From: an uncultured Bacteroidales bacterium | GTDB taxonomy: Bacteria > Bacteroidota > Bacteroidia > Bacteroidales > Muribaculaceae | Length of the DNA: 64,000 nt | Assembly: GCA_902792435.1 (NCBI GenBank) | Contig: CADAZN010000005.1 | Coordinates: forward strand, 49,165 to 113,164 | Reading direction: 5' to 3' | Part shown: in pieces, positions 15,623 to 24,754 of the stretch | How the letters are laid out: the number at the start of each line of letters is the position of its first letter | Position numbering within the stretch: position 1 is the first letter of the stretch | Position numbers and translations under genes: made by a program | The notes under the pieces: generated by a model | The model's input: the letters and a program-made list of their open reading frames with translations, nothing else | The model's database searches: none | What the model was told of the DNA's origin: nothing

Positions 15623-17800
15623 TTACTTCTTGAGGTGCTGGTCGAAGAAGTTGAGCACTCGCTGGTAGAGGGGCAGGCGCACGCCGCAGCCGTTGATGCT
15701 GTGGTTCATGTTGGGATAAACCATCATGTCGAACTGCTGATTCTCGCTATGTAGCTTTGCGACGTACTGCATTGAGTTGACGATGCGCACGTTGTCGTCG
15801 GCACTACCGAACATGAGCAGGAGCTTGCCCTTGAGTTTGTCGGTGAGGTCGAGTGGTGCATAGTTGTAACCCTCGGGATTTTCCTGTGGGGTGAGCATGA
15901 ATCGCTCGGTGTAGATGCTATCGTAGAACTTCCACGAGGTGACAGGGGCGATAGCCACACCGCAAGCGTAGCGGCTGTCGTCCTGTGACATTGCCATAAG
16001 CGACTCAAAGCCGCCGAAACTCCATCCCCAAATGCCGATGCGGTCTGCGTCGATGTAGGGCTGCTCGGCCATGTAGCGTGCTGCAGCGAGCTGATCCTCA
16101 GTCTCGTGACGTCCCAGGTTGAGGTAGATGGCCTTGAGGAACTCTTTGCCCTGACCGCCAGTGCCACGTCCGTCAACACAGGCTATGACATAGCCTTGCA
16201 TGGCGAAATATTCCTCCCATTCCATCTTCCACTTGTTGAGCACCTGCTGTGAGCCAGGACCGCTGTATTGCGACATGATGCAGGGATATTTCTTAGCAGG
16301 GTCGAAGTTGACAGGCTTGATAATGTAGCCGTTCATCTTGTCGCCGTTGTCGTTGTACATAGTGAAGAACTCGCGGCGTGGAATCTCGGGCGAGGTGTAT
16401 TTCTCGGCATATTTTTCGTTGAGCTGCAGGTCGCGTACCTTCTTGCCGTCGATGCTGTAGAGCACGAACTGGTCGGGCGTGGTAGCGTCGCTGAAACGGC
16501 GAATGTAGTAAGTGAAATCGCTGTTGAAACTAGCGCTGTAGGTGCCGTTGCCATCGACAAGTTCCTTTACCTCGCCCGTGGCATCGTTGGCACAGCGGAT
16601 AGTGCGGTTGAGAGCACCTTTGTTGGTTTGGAAGTAGAAGAGCTTGTGAGGTTGATCGTAACCATAATAGGCAGTCACGTCGTAGTCGCCTTTAGAGATT
16701 TGCTTCAGGAGCTTACCCATGTAGTTGTACTTATAGAGGTGCTTGCGTCCGTCGCGATTGCTCATCACTACGAAGAAACCGTCGTAATATTTCACGCCGG
16801 TGGCCACGTCCTCGTCGATCCACATATCGCTCTGCTCGTCATAGACTTCTTCGGAGTTGCCAGTAGCGGGATCTACTGAATAGATGTTCATGCGAGTTTG
16901 TGCGCGGTTGAGCTTCACCACCATGAGAGTGGGATAAGGCTGCTTTCCAAACTGGATGTTGGGCACATAGTCCTCCTCAATGAGTGGCAACTCAATCTTG
17001 CTCAGGTTGCCTGTCTGTGTGTCGTAGCAGTGCACGCTAACCACCGAGTTGTGCTCGCCAGCAGCTGGATATTTGTAGTCGTAGCGTCCTGGGTGGATTG
17101 AATATTCTTCAACGGGATAGCACATGCCCTCATAGAGTTCCATAGAGCACATGGGGACCTTAGACTCGTCGAAGCGGATGAACGCCAAGTAACGGCCATC
17201 GGCGCTCCAGGTGAAGGTGTTGAGCACTCCAAATTCCTCTTGGTATACCCAGTCGGGGACGGCGTTAATGATTTCGTTCATCTTGCCATCGGTAGTGACA
17301 GTAGAAGTTGTGCCAGATGCCAAATCCTTTACATAAACGTTATTGTTCTTGACATAAGCCACCTTGCTGCCGTCGGGCGAGAGTGTTGCAATTTCTTCGC
17401 CGCCAGCGTCGGAGAGTCGATTAAGCTTGTTCTCCTTTATATTATAAATATAGTGGTCGGCGGTGTAAGAGTAACGATAAATGGGCTTGCTATTGGTCCA
17501 CAGCAAGATGCTCTTCTCATCGCTCGACATAGTGTAACCATACCACGCCTTGATGGGGTTGTCGGGGATCTTGGCATTGTCGAAGAAGGTGGTTACATCT
17601 TTCTCCTTCTTGTAGCTTAGCTTCTTGATCATCGTTCCCTCGTTGTTGAACTGATAGTAGTAACGTCCATCGAGGGCGGGCTGACTTGAAGGGATTCCAT
17701 GTACACGCACTCCACCGAGCACAAAGTCCTCTAACTCAAAGGCACTAGCCACCATGCAGCACATCACGGCAGCTATCACAGGCAAAATAAATTTCTTCAT
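15623..17800 (-). CDS. Dipeptidyl peptidase IV-type serine peptidase (S9B)
   Basis: Encodes 725 residues with a signal peptide (MKKFILPVIAAVMCCMVASA). The N-terminal beta-propeller runs to about 470 (GGEEIATLSPDGSKVAYVKN, then the Glu-motif region WVYQEEFGVLNTFTWSADGR). The C-terminal alpha/beta hydrolase has the nucleophile in GIWGWSFGGFES (about 597-608), Asp in FGSADDNVRI and His in YPNMNHSINGCG. DPP IV enzymes remove X-Pro or X-Ala dipeptides from peptide N-termini in the periplasm. A YQEE motif of the kind that binds the substrate N-terminus is present, which supports the assignment over acylaminoacyl peptidase. Confidence 0.95.
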   Translation of the reverse strand: MKKFILPVIAAVMCCMVASAFELEDFVLGGVRVHGIPSSQPALDGRYYYQFNNEGTMIKKLSYKKEKDVTTFFDNAKIPDNPIKAWYGYTMSSDEKSILLWTNSKPIYRYSYTADHYIYNIKENKLNRLSDAGGEEIATLSPDGSKVAYVKNNNVYVKDLASGTTSTVTTDGKMNEIINAVPDWVYQEEFGVLNTFTWSADGRYLAFIRFDESKVPMCSMELYEGMCYPVEEYSIHPGRYDYKYPAAGEHNSVVSVHCYDTQTGNLSKIELPLIEEDYVPNIQFGKQPYPTLMVVKLNRAQTRMNIYSVDPATGNSEEVYDEQSDMWIDEDVATGVKYYDGFFVVMSNRDGRKHLYKYNYMGKLLKQISKGDYDVTAYYGYDQPHKLFYFQTNKGALNRTIRCANDATGEVKELVDGNGTYSASFNSDFTYYIRRFSDATTPDQFVLYSIDGKKVRDLQLNEKYAEKYTSPEIPRREFFTMYNDNGDKMNGYIIKPVNFDPAKKYPCIMSQYSGPGSQQVLNKWKMEWEEYFAMQGYVIACVDGRGTGGQGKEFLKAIYLNLGRHETEDQLAAARYMAEQPYIDADRIGIWGWSFGGFESLMAMSQDDSRYACGVAIAPVTSWKFYDSIYTERFMLTPQENPEGYNYAPLDLTDKLKGKLLLMFGSADDNVRIVNSMQYVAKLHSENQQFDMMVYPNMNHSINGCGVRLPLYQRVLNFFDQHLKK

Positions 17801-17829
17801 ATGGTTTGTTGGTTTTTAGTTTTCTGCTA

Positions 17830-17837
17830 CAAAATTA
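17830..17837 (-). promoter_or_regulatory. -7 promoter box of the DPP IV gene
   Basis: The minus strand reads TAATTTTG, 30 nt upstream of the ATG at 17800. Confidence 0.6.
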
Positions 17838-17892
17838 GTGTAAGTCGAGTGAAATACAAAATTTATTTAAGTATTTCCTAGACATCGCCTCG

Positions 17893-18200
17893 ATTGGGCC
17901 GCGCTGCGCGCTAAAGATTGTTGCCCTTCGGGCTAAGATTGGTAGTGTGGTGCCTACGGCACTAATATTTATTTTTGCGCTGGCGCGCTAAGATGTCGCT
18001 GTGCATGGAATCGGTGGAATCAGTTGGTTCGGCTGGTTCGGCTGGTTCGGTTGGTTCAGTTGGTTCGTTTGGGGCGCTTGGGACAGATGGGACAGATGGG
18101 ACAGTGAGTCAACTTTTTTCAGGAATAGGAAGGACTAGGGGTGGCAGTTTGTCAATGAGCGCTGGGCAAAGGTAATACCTTATTTTATATAGAAACAAGG
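17893..18200. repeat. Dispersed composite intergenic element, copy B
   Basis: This fills most of the gap between the DPP IV promoter and the end of the 1659-aa gene. It shares with copy A (5131-5500) the hairpin segment (GCGCGC, GCCC-TTC-GGGC, GTGCC-TAC-GGCAC, GCGC-TGGC-GCGC; about 17898-17990) and TGGAATCGGTGGAATCA. The 9-bp array here is different (GGTTCGGCT units, then GGGACAGAT units, 18026-18103). The right end, GGTGGCAGTTTGTCAATGA with GCGCTGGGCAAAGGTAA, matches 53763-53803 of copy C. The arrays keep frames open but the product (repeated Gly-Ser) is not credible as a protein. Confidence 0.7.
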
Positions 18201-18211
18201 TTGAAAAGCAG

Positions 18212-18242
18212 TTAGGGGAACGGCGTCTCGCCGTCCCCCTAA
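18212..18242 (-). terminator. Terminator-like hairpin after the 1659-aa gene
   Basis: TTAGGGGAACGGCG pairs with CGCCGTCCCCCTAA around the loop TCT, with single-base bulges. On the minus strand a short U run (CTGCTTTTC) follows. Confidence 0.6.
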
Positions 18243-18273
18243 CGAATCAGATGAAAATATTATCTAAAACTTT

Positions 18274-21200
18274 TTATTTCAGAACTTTCACTGTGCTTGT
18301 AGAGCCATCGCTGTAGCGAGTAACCACGATGTTAACACCCTTGAATGGAGTGTCGCTCTCGATACCAGCTGGGTTATAGTACTTCTCGCTAACAACCTGA
18401 CGAGCACAGTCGAGACTCATGACACCAGTAATAACCTCGCTAGCAAGTGCAGTGTGTGGAATGGTCTGCTCAACTATGAAGTACTTAGCCTCATCCTGGT
18501 CGCCCTCGGCACGCAAGAGTGGAGCACCGTTCTGGGTAGTTTGTAAGTTACTCTTCTTGGTGAAGTAGATGCGAACCACGAAGTTCATGTCAAGCTCATC
18601 AATAACGCCTTGCTCATCAGCACCCTCAGTACGCAGCTTGCGAGCGCCAAAGGTGCCAGTGTAGCCAGTATAGGTGTGGGTAGCTTGGTCGGCACCAACA
18701 ACCTGGAATGACTTAGAACCACTACCAAGCTGATATGTATATTGGTCGCTTGCATCGCAATCGGGATAAGTGATCTCCTCAAAGTTCACTTTTGCGCCCA
18801 TGCGTCCGCTAAGCTCGGTGTACTCCTCTCCTTGCATATTGGCAGGAACCTCACGCCAAGCACGAATCTTATAGATTTCGTAAGTGTCATCGGGCAATGA
18901 CTTCTGATCAAACTTGAGGCAGAAGTTGTAGTAAGCGTACTTGTTACCATTAGCATCGGTCCAGCTGTAAGTACTCATCATTGGCTGCTCAGTTGTTGGT
19001 TGGGCAACACTGACTTGCATCTTACCTACTGCAGCACTCTGCAATGGACCACCATAAGTGTTGTAGTCACCACGGCCAGAGAAGGCCTCAACAACAGGAG
19101 CATAAGTATAGGCAACAGCAGTAGTGCTGGCACCAGGAACCTCATCAACGAATGTTGCAGTTCCTGAACCACTGGCTACTGAAGTCTCGCCATTGGTCTC
19201 ATTATCGGTGTCAGGATTCATCGAAATGGTGTAATACTCACCCTGGTTCATTGCCAGACCAGTTGGTGGCAAGTCTTGCTCATCGTCGCCATCAGCCCAT
19301 TCTATGATGTAGCGGTCTTCATTCTCACCCCAACGGTAAGTGTCGTAACGCAGAATCTCAGTTCTTGAACTCAACTGAACACCTACGCCAAATTCTATAT
19401 TCTCAGCCAAACCAAGAGCACCACCAGTATCGGCATTTACTTCATCAAGGCTAAATGAGCCATTGATTTGTGAACTGGTCTTGTAGATTGGAATACGGAA
19501 TGTGTTACTGTGAGCCTGGTCGTAGATCACATCACCTGCCCAATAACCAGTCATGTCCCAACCATAGAGAGTGAATGTTTTACCCATATAACCCACAGTG
19601 CTCAAGTCACCAGTCCTATTCCAAGTTGCACCATCAAATGAAGGCACATTGCTTGCTGCAGGATTCATGCGGGCAAAGATAATGTTATTCTTGGCAGGTC
19701 CGAACTTCAATATGCCACCTGCTTGTGGAGTACCGAGCAACCACTTTCCATCGTTATCGTTATTCCAAGTCCAAGCATACCAAATTTCATCACCGGTAGA
19801 GGTTACACCAGGATTCAGATATACTGCAGTTGGCTGGTTGTTATCGCACTCATAGTTACTGGTCACATTGTAGAAGTATCCATTTGGATGTGAGTTGTCA
19901 GATGGAATAGCCTGTACAAAGTTGTCGAAAATCTCTAATGTACCAAGGTTGATAGTTCCATTTGTGTTCTCGGCATAAGTGCCAGTCCAGCTACCATTAC
20001 CCTTAACAGTTCCACCATTGTTGGCGTGATAACCTGCTCTTGAGTGATCAGCACACTCTGGGAATTCGGTCTCATCAGCAGCCTGATCAAACATCTGAAC
20101 AGTGTAACCATGGTTACTTGGGTCGAATGTTACAGTAGCAATAGTTGTTGGCTCAGTAGCGCCCTGTGCCTGACGAGTAATGGTCAGTTGAGTGCTCGAA
20201 GTGAGGTTTGCTTGCTTAATACCATTAAGATCATTCTCCATCGTCAGCTTGTTAGAGTAGCAGTTACGAACACGCTCTGCATCGAAACGGCTGTAGTGGG
20301 TAGCATCATCAAGAAGAACAATCTCCGAAGGATCTGTACCAGGAACAATGTAGCTCTGGCGGTTAGAAATCTGCAGGCTGAGGAAGTGCTTGCCTTCACT
20401 ATCGGCGGCATCACGACCACGGATTGCATAAGTCACCTGCTGGCTATGCTCCATACGCGCTACATAAACATTTGGATAGTTCTTAATTCTACCAGCCTCC
20501 ATAATTAGGATGATAGGAACCTTGTTAGCTTCGTCAACAACGTTACCCTGGGCATCGGTATATTCGCCATTTGCATTCATGTAATATACAGGAACGTAGA
20601 TCTCGTTACCATTATCGTCAACAACGATCTGCAACAACTCAAACTCCTGATCTTGACTTGGCAAGAAGTCGTCAAGGTTGGTACGCCAGTTAAGCTGGAG
20701 CATATAATAATCCTCTGCCTCTGTAGTTGGAGTAATCTCATCTTGACGGATTACATAAAGACCCATAGTGGGCATGTGCTGAGGATTATAATTCAAGAAC
20801 TTAGCATTAGCATCACGAGAGCTATGATACATCATGCGATAATCGGGAATGAAGAACATTAGGTCGCGAACGTCCTGGCAGTCGGCTGAAGGACTGTCTT
20901 CACCGTACATCATGAAGTGGTGACCACTAGGACTAGCCATTGGTACAGTTACACAATCATGCTTTACACCAAATGATCTCATATTGATGAGGTCTTGATA
21001 CAAATCATCATTATCACCTTGAGTTGCCAAGTCATAAGGGCTAAACTGCTCAAACATGTGATAGAACAACTCACCAGTATTTTCATCTATGAAGCCACCT
21101 GAGGTGTTCGCCTCATTTCCGTCATAGTACAAACCAGAATAATCAGACTTAGCATACAGAGGCAAACGGCAGAATGTTGCATATGGATAATAAGTAGTAT

Positions 21201-23253
21201 TATTCGGATCTGAGAAATTAGCAAATACTCGTTGCGAATTAAAAAGATAGCGCATTTGTCCCTTTGCAATCAAGAAGAACTTGTTCATCTTGTCGCAATC
21301 AATTTTGAACAATGTACCACTATTTACACCTTCGCCAGTGCGTTTTGCCTCTTTAACTACACGGATAGACTTAACCGATTCAGCGAACTGAGCTTTAAGC
21401 ATATCATAAGGTGTATCGTAAGTCGTATTATAAATCTTATTCAAATAAGAATTAAGTGTATAATCATCCTTAATCTCAACTAAAAGAAGGGTAAGGCCAT
21501 TCTCATTAGGCAGATATTTTGTAGAATCCATATAAGAGTAATGAGCCATGAAAGTCTCATCATATCCATACTGAGTATGAGTGGTGTTACCAGTGTTACC
21601 AGAGATACCCCAACCATAACCATCAGCCCAGCTATAGTGTGATGCGCTATTAAAATCGCTTGAACCATCATGTACAATAGTTCCTACACCAGTATAAGCC
21701 ACATCATTGTAAGGTTCGTTTCTACCCTTAGAAGAGAAACCACGTTTGAGGTTGCCAGGAATAGTCTTGTCGGTGTAAATCTTCTGAATCATTGCAATCA
21801 TTTGTTCTGGCTTAGTTGCAATTTCAGACAAGTTACTTGTGTGATTACCATCACCATCTGTCCAAGTGTAAGTTTTTCCTTCAAAGAAATCTTCACCATT
21901 AATAGCAACATCAAGACCTGACTCGATAGGTGGAGTAGTGTAATCAATGCTCATCTTAGGCAAGAAAGCCTGAGCTGCGCCAGAAGCTGATGAACTACTT
22001 GCAGTAAAACTTGAGCCACTTGTAGCACTCACACCTGTCCAATAGCAATTAACCCAACTTCCTGTTGTGTTCACATAAGTATCAATCAGCAGATTGCCAC
22101 CATTGTATGTATAAGGCTGAGTAAACGTTATTGTCATCTTATAGTCACCTGTTGGCAGATATCCATTGAATACAGATGTCTTGTTATTACGATTGTTTCG
22201 CATTGTCGATGCATTGCTAATTGTAGTAGCAGTTACCTCACCGATTCTTACTTCGATTTTGGCGGTACCAATCTTAGCTGGCACAACTCCATCTGCCTGA
22301 TCTGAATGAACGTAGAATGTAATAGCTGTAATCTGGTCACCAGCACTAAGACCTGTCCCTTTAATTGTTGCTGATGGGTAAATCATCTGAGATTCGCAAC
22401 CATATGTATCAATATATGATCCATAAACAGGCACAAAACCATTCTTCTCTGTTCCAGCACATATTGTAAACTCAGGATCTGGTGGAAGAGGCCTTGTTAT
22501 AACCACGCCTTCATGAAGACCATAGTATAAGCCATCTACATCTGCGTCTTTAATACACAAATAACTTGTGGTCATTGTCAATTTACCCACTGTTGAATTA
22601 TAAGTGAAAGAGACACTACTTTGTTCAACTCCATTAGAGTTCTCACCTACAAACCAAAACTCATCCTCTCCTTCTTCAGTAAAGAACTGAGGTGAAGGAA
22701 ATGTAACATTGGTACCATTGATTGTTCCTTTTACCCAGGCATCTGGAAAATACACACAAAACCCGGCTATATAAATGTCATTGCCATCTATTGCAACTTT
22801 AACACTATTGTTATAGTTGGCAGTTTGCCAACCATTATTGTAATAATGGTAACTAGATGTCATGTTCCAGTATTCAACTTCAGCATTTGCTGGTGGGGTT
22901 ACTGTTACCTTGTCGGCCTTAAGAGAAACACCTTTAGTGTTTTTCTTGCCAGAAGCTTTCTGGCCCCTCATTGCTGCTACAGGAACTGAAAAATCAGCCA
23001 CTTGCTGTGGCGTATTTATCTTCTCGTTGTCAACATGCTTGCCTTCTGGTTCATTAGCAACCTGTGTTTTAACAACAGATGCTTTATGACCATTCTTCGA
23101 CAAGCCTACGTTACAGATGTCTGCATGAGACACCTTCATTTCTGCCACCGAAACATTACTCTTTGCTTCAGGAACAGCATCTTGAGCCGCTGCGGGCTGC
23201 CACAGGGGCAAGGCGACAGCGGCGATTAGTAGTAATCTCAGAATACGTTTCAT
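18274..23253 (-). CDS. Very large secreted protein with C-terminal sorting-type domain
   Basis: Encodes 1659 residues. Signal peptide residues 1-23 (MKRILRLLLIAAVALPLWQP). The body is rich in Asn, Thr, Tyr and Gly with many predicted beta strands; ITAITFYVHSDQADGVVPAK and GDYKMTITFTQPYTYNGGNL resemble carbohydrate-binding-like jelly rolls. The last 40 residues (EKYYNPAGIESDTPFKGVNI, VVTRYSDGSTSTVKVLK) follow the pattern of Bacteroidetes C-terminal secretion/sorting domains (type IX-like, or the related surface-attachment tail). The function is unknown: an adhesin or matrix protein is a guess. It is monocistronic, with a 500-bp AT-rich upstream gap. Confidence 0.85.
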   Translation of the reverse strand: MKRILRLLLIAAVALPLWQPAAAQDAVPEAKSNVSVAEMKVSHADICNVGLSKNGHKASVVKTQVANEPEGKHVDNEKINTPQQVADFSVPVAAMRGQKASGKKNTKGVSLKADKVTVTPPANAEVEYWNMTSSYHYYNNGWQTANYNNSVKVAIDGNDIYIAGFCVYFPDAWVKGTINGTNVTFPSPQFFTEEGEDEFWFVGENSNGVEQSSVSFTYNSTVGKLTMTTSYLCIKDADVDGLYYGLHEGVVITRPLPPDPEFTICAGTEKNGFVPVYGSYIDTYGCESQMIYPSATIKGTGLSAGDQITAITFYVHSDQADGVVPAKIGTAKIEVRIGEVTATTISNASTMRNNRNNKTSVFNGYLPTGDYKMTITFTQPYTYNGGNLLIDTYVNTTGSWVNCYWTGVSATSGSSFTASSSSASGAAQAFLPKMSIDYTTPPIESGLDVAINGEDFFEGKTYTWTDGDGNHTSNLSEIATKPEQMIAMIQKIYTDKTIPGNLKRGFSSKGRNEPYNDVAYTGVGTIVHDGSSDFNSASHYSWADGYGWGISGNTGNTTHTQYGYDETFMAHYSYMDSTKYLPNENGLTLLLVEIKDDYTLNSYLNKIYNTTYDTPYDMLKAQFAESVKSIRVVKEAKRTGEGVNSGTLFKIDCDKMNKFFLIAKGQMRYLFNSQRVFANFSDPNNTTYYPYATFCRLPLYAKSDYSGLYYDGNEANTSGGFIDENTGELFYHMFEQFSPYDLATQGDNDDLYQDLINMRSFGVKHDCVTVPMASPSGHHFMMYGEDSPSADCQDVRDLMFFIPDYRMMYHSSRDANAKFLNYNPQHMPTMGLYVIRQDEITPTTEAEDYYMLQLNWRTNLDDFLPSQDQEFELLQIVVDDNGNEIYVPVYYMNANGEYTDAQGNVVDEANKVPIILIMEAGRIKNYPNVYVARMEHSQQVTYAIRGRDAADSEGKHFLSLQISNRQSYIVPGTDPSEIVLLDDATHYSRFDAERVRNCYSNKLTMENDLNGIKQANLTSSTQLTITRQAQGATEPTTIATVTFDPSNHGYTVQMFDQAADETEFPECADHSRAGYHANNGGTVKGNGSWTGTYAENTNGTINLGTLEIFDNFVQAIPSDNSHPNGYFYNVTSNYECDNNQPTAVYLNPGVTSTGDEIWYAWTWNNDNDGKWLLGTPQAGGILKFGPAKNNIIFARMNPAASNVPSFDGATWNRTGDLSTVGYMGKTFTLYGWDMTGYWAGDVIYDQAHSNTFRIPIYKTSSQINGSFSLDEVNADTGGALGLAENIEFGVGVQLSSRTEILRYDTYRWGENEDRYIIEWADGDDEQDLPPTGLAMNQGEYYTISMNPDTDNETNGETSVASGSGTATFVDEVPGASTTAVAYTYAPVVEAFSGRGDYNTYGGPLQSAAVGKMQVSVAQPTTEQPMMSTYSWTDANGNKYAYYNFCLKFDQKSLPDDTYEIYKIRAWREVPANMQGEEYTELSGRMGAKVNFEEITYPDCDASDQYTYQLGSGSKSFQVVGADQATHTYTGYTGTFGARKLRTEGADEQGVIDELDMNFVVRIYFTKKSNLQTTQNGAPLLRAEGDQDEAKYFIVEQTIPHTALASEVITGVMSLDCARQVVSEKYYNPAGIESDTPFKGVNIVVTRYSDGSTSTVKVLK

Positions 23254-23772
23254 AAATAAAAAGTTTTAAATTTAAATTTTATAAATATCTTATTTTTAGT
23301 TGATTTTCTGCATAAAAAGTATCAGTCGCTTCAAAGATGGCGACAAAAAAGCACGTAACAAAGATGTGTCTTAGCGTTGTTTCAGATAAATGATTTTCAG
23401 TCTATTCTGCACTTAAACAATATAAGCAAATCACATCAAATAAAAATCATGCCATCGTATCATTAACAACACACATCTACAAAATCGGTTGCAAATTTAT
23501 GTTATTTTTATTGAGTATACAATAATTAAATATACAAAAAACGCAAAAAAACTCATAAACTATCGCAATTGATTAACCAATATAGGTAGCAATAACAGAC
23601 AAATTAGAAAAAATGTGATTAAAGTCTTGAAAACATTGATTTCCATCAGTTTATGTCAAATAAATTATACAACTTAAAATAATTAATCTAAATTGGTTGG
23701 TTAAAAAGGGTAGTTTTTGAGATCAAGACTGATTTAATGCATAAAATTGTTGCATAATTTATAATTATAGCA
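23254..23772. other. AT-rich gene-free upstream region of the 1659-aa gene
   Basis: About 520 bp without a credible ORF. On the minus strand CATCTTTG (complement at 23333-23340) is one base off the -7 consensus and lies about 80 nt before the ATG at 23253, so it is a candidate promoter. I see nothing else that I can name. Confidence 0.4.
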
Positions 23773-23780
23773 TAATTTTG
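23773..23780 (+). promoter_or_regulatory. -7 promoter box of the candidate small RNA
   Basis: TAATTTTG followed by CACC. A TTG-containing -33 candidate (TTGTTG, 23747-23752) lies about 20 bp upstream, the expected spacing. Confidence 0.65.
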
Positions 23781-23786
23781 CACCGT

Positions 23787-24128
23787 CTGATTAACATGAT
23801 TTGCGAAACTTAGTGATTAACAGAGAATGTGAGTGTCTTGATTTGCATTACCATCACCACGAGAAACACGTGTAAATCAACATTATAATCTCACATGCAC
23901 TAGTTAAATAGGATTGACACAGGCTTATTGGCAAATGCATGAATTTCAGTGCTGCCCCATTTCCTATTCAAGATCACTATTGTTTTGGAGTTTATTGACA
24001 TTCCAAAACGATGTGCAAGTTATGCTAATTTGCACTCAAAACAAGCAACACACATATTTTAGATAAGGTTTTTAAAATAATTACCGTAAGTCGAGGCACG
24101 ATGCGATATCGAGCCTCGATTTTTTTTG
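23787..24128 (+). ncRNA. Candidate structured small RNA of about 340 nt
   Basis: A transcript bounded by a good promoter (23773-23780) and a strong terminator, with no ORF worth calling, shows five local stems. (1) TGTGAG 23828-23833 with CTCACA 23890-23895, enclosing TTGATTT/AAATCAA (23838-23844, 23874-23880) and CACG/CGTG. (2) AATAGGA 23907-23913 with TCCTATT 23962-23968. (3) GTTTTGGA 23982-23989 with TCCAAAAC 24002-24009. (4) GTGCAA 24013-24018 with TTGCAC 24030-24035. (5) The terminator. I see no tmRNA, RNase P, SRP or 6S hallmarks. It could be a trans-acting regulator. TSS position is estimated from the -7 box. Confidence 0.65.
24091..24128 (+). terminator. Rho-independent terminator of the candidate small RNA
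   Basis: TCGAGGC-A-CGAT, loop GCGAT, ATCG-A-GCCTCGA: 11 paired bases around one symmetric mismatch, then eight or more T. The T run is on the plus strand, fixing the direction of transcription. Confidence 0.88.
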
Positions 24129-24132
24129 TTAG

Positions 24133-24183
24133 AAGACAATTAAGGACAATATCTTATTTTTCATTTTAATTAAGGACAATTGA
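24133..24183. repeat. 51-bp direct repeat, left copy
   Basis: Identical to 24452-24502; begins AAGACAATTAAGGACAATAT and ends AATTAAGGACAATTGA. Each copy itself holds CAATTAAGGACAAT- or TAATTAAGGACAAT-like units twice. Confidence 0.85.
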
Positions 24184-24451
24184 CTCGGACTTTTTACGCA
24201 AATTATCGTGAATGGAACGTGAATTGTCAAACAAATAGTTTTCAGTTTTTTTGTCATACAATTACAAACAATTTAAAACAATTTATTGTTGTCCTGTGCA
24301 ACGATGGGACTGTGAAGTTCCCCTTCGGGGCACTTTTCATTAGATTCTACTTGGACCAAGCTGCGAGGGTCTTCGACCCTCTTGCATGGTCTTACACACA
24401 AAGTCGGGTCTTCGACCCGCCCAGCATCTTCGATGCTCACGCAGGTTTTTT
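24184..24451. repeat. Repeat-flanked non-coding segment with hairpin array
   Basis: 268 bp between the two 51-bp repeats. The left part contains TTTTTACGCAAATTATCGTG then AATGGAACGTGAATTGTCAA, a motif that recurs at about 53060-53103 and 53677-53715. The right part holds perfect hairpins that all have a TTC loop: CCCC-TTC-GGGG, GAGGGTC-TTC-GACCCTC, CGGGTC-TTC-GACCCG and AGCATC-TTC-GATGCT. No ORF with support. Confidence 0.65.
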
Positions 24452-24502
24452 AAGACAATTAAGGACAATATCTTATTTTTCATTTTAATTAAGGACAATT
24501 GA
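24452..24502. repeat. 51-bp direct repeat, right copy
   Basis: Exact copy of 24133-24183 in the same orientation, 319 bp further on. Confidence 0.85.
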
Positions 24503-24629
24503 GATAGATGGATTGCACCGATTAGAGAAGAGATTTAGATTGAAGAACTGGAACAACATTGAGATAACTGGTACAACGAGGACAACAACGTGTACAACTT
24601 CATTTGATGGGTGGCAAACATCAAAACGT

Positions 24630-24682
24630 CGCAGATTTTGCGACGTTACAGCATAAAAATTGTCGCAGATTTTGCGACGATT
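24630..24682. repeat. Tandem pair of GTCGCAGATTTTGCGAC hairpins
   Basis: ACGTCGCAGATTTTGCGACGT and a second GTCGCAGATTTTGCGAC lie side by side. A related sequence (ATCTGCGACAT) forms the stem of the terminator at 58433-58472, so this may be another dispersed palindrome family. Confidence 0.55.
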
Positions 24683-24690
24683 TTAAAGCA

Positions 24691-24722
24691 AAAAACGGGA
24701 GTCGCGATGGTGGCGGCTCCCG
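24691..24722 (-). terminator. Terminator after the acyl-CoA dehydrogenase gene
   Basis: CGGGAG-T-CGC pairs with GCG-G-CTCCCG; on the minus strand it is followed by TTTTTTGC. It ends the etfB-etfA-acyl-CoA dehydrogenase run. Confidence 0.8.
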
Positions 24723-24754
24723 ATTCTCATTATAGTAATTTTCTCAAAAATCAA

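Noticed and set aside
17975-18175. Gly/Ser-repeat ORF (MRWRAKMSLCM ...)
   Set aside because: Open only because of the 9-bp array in copy B.
18274-23253. 1659-aa protein as a broken gene, because of its length
   Set aside because: The frame is uninterrupted from signal peptide to C-terminal sorting-type domain.
24180-24488. 102-codon ORF across the hairpin array
   Set aside because: Starts inside a direct repeat, covers the hairpins, and encodes no domain-like sequence.
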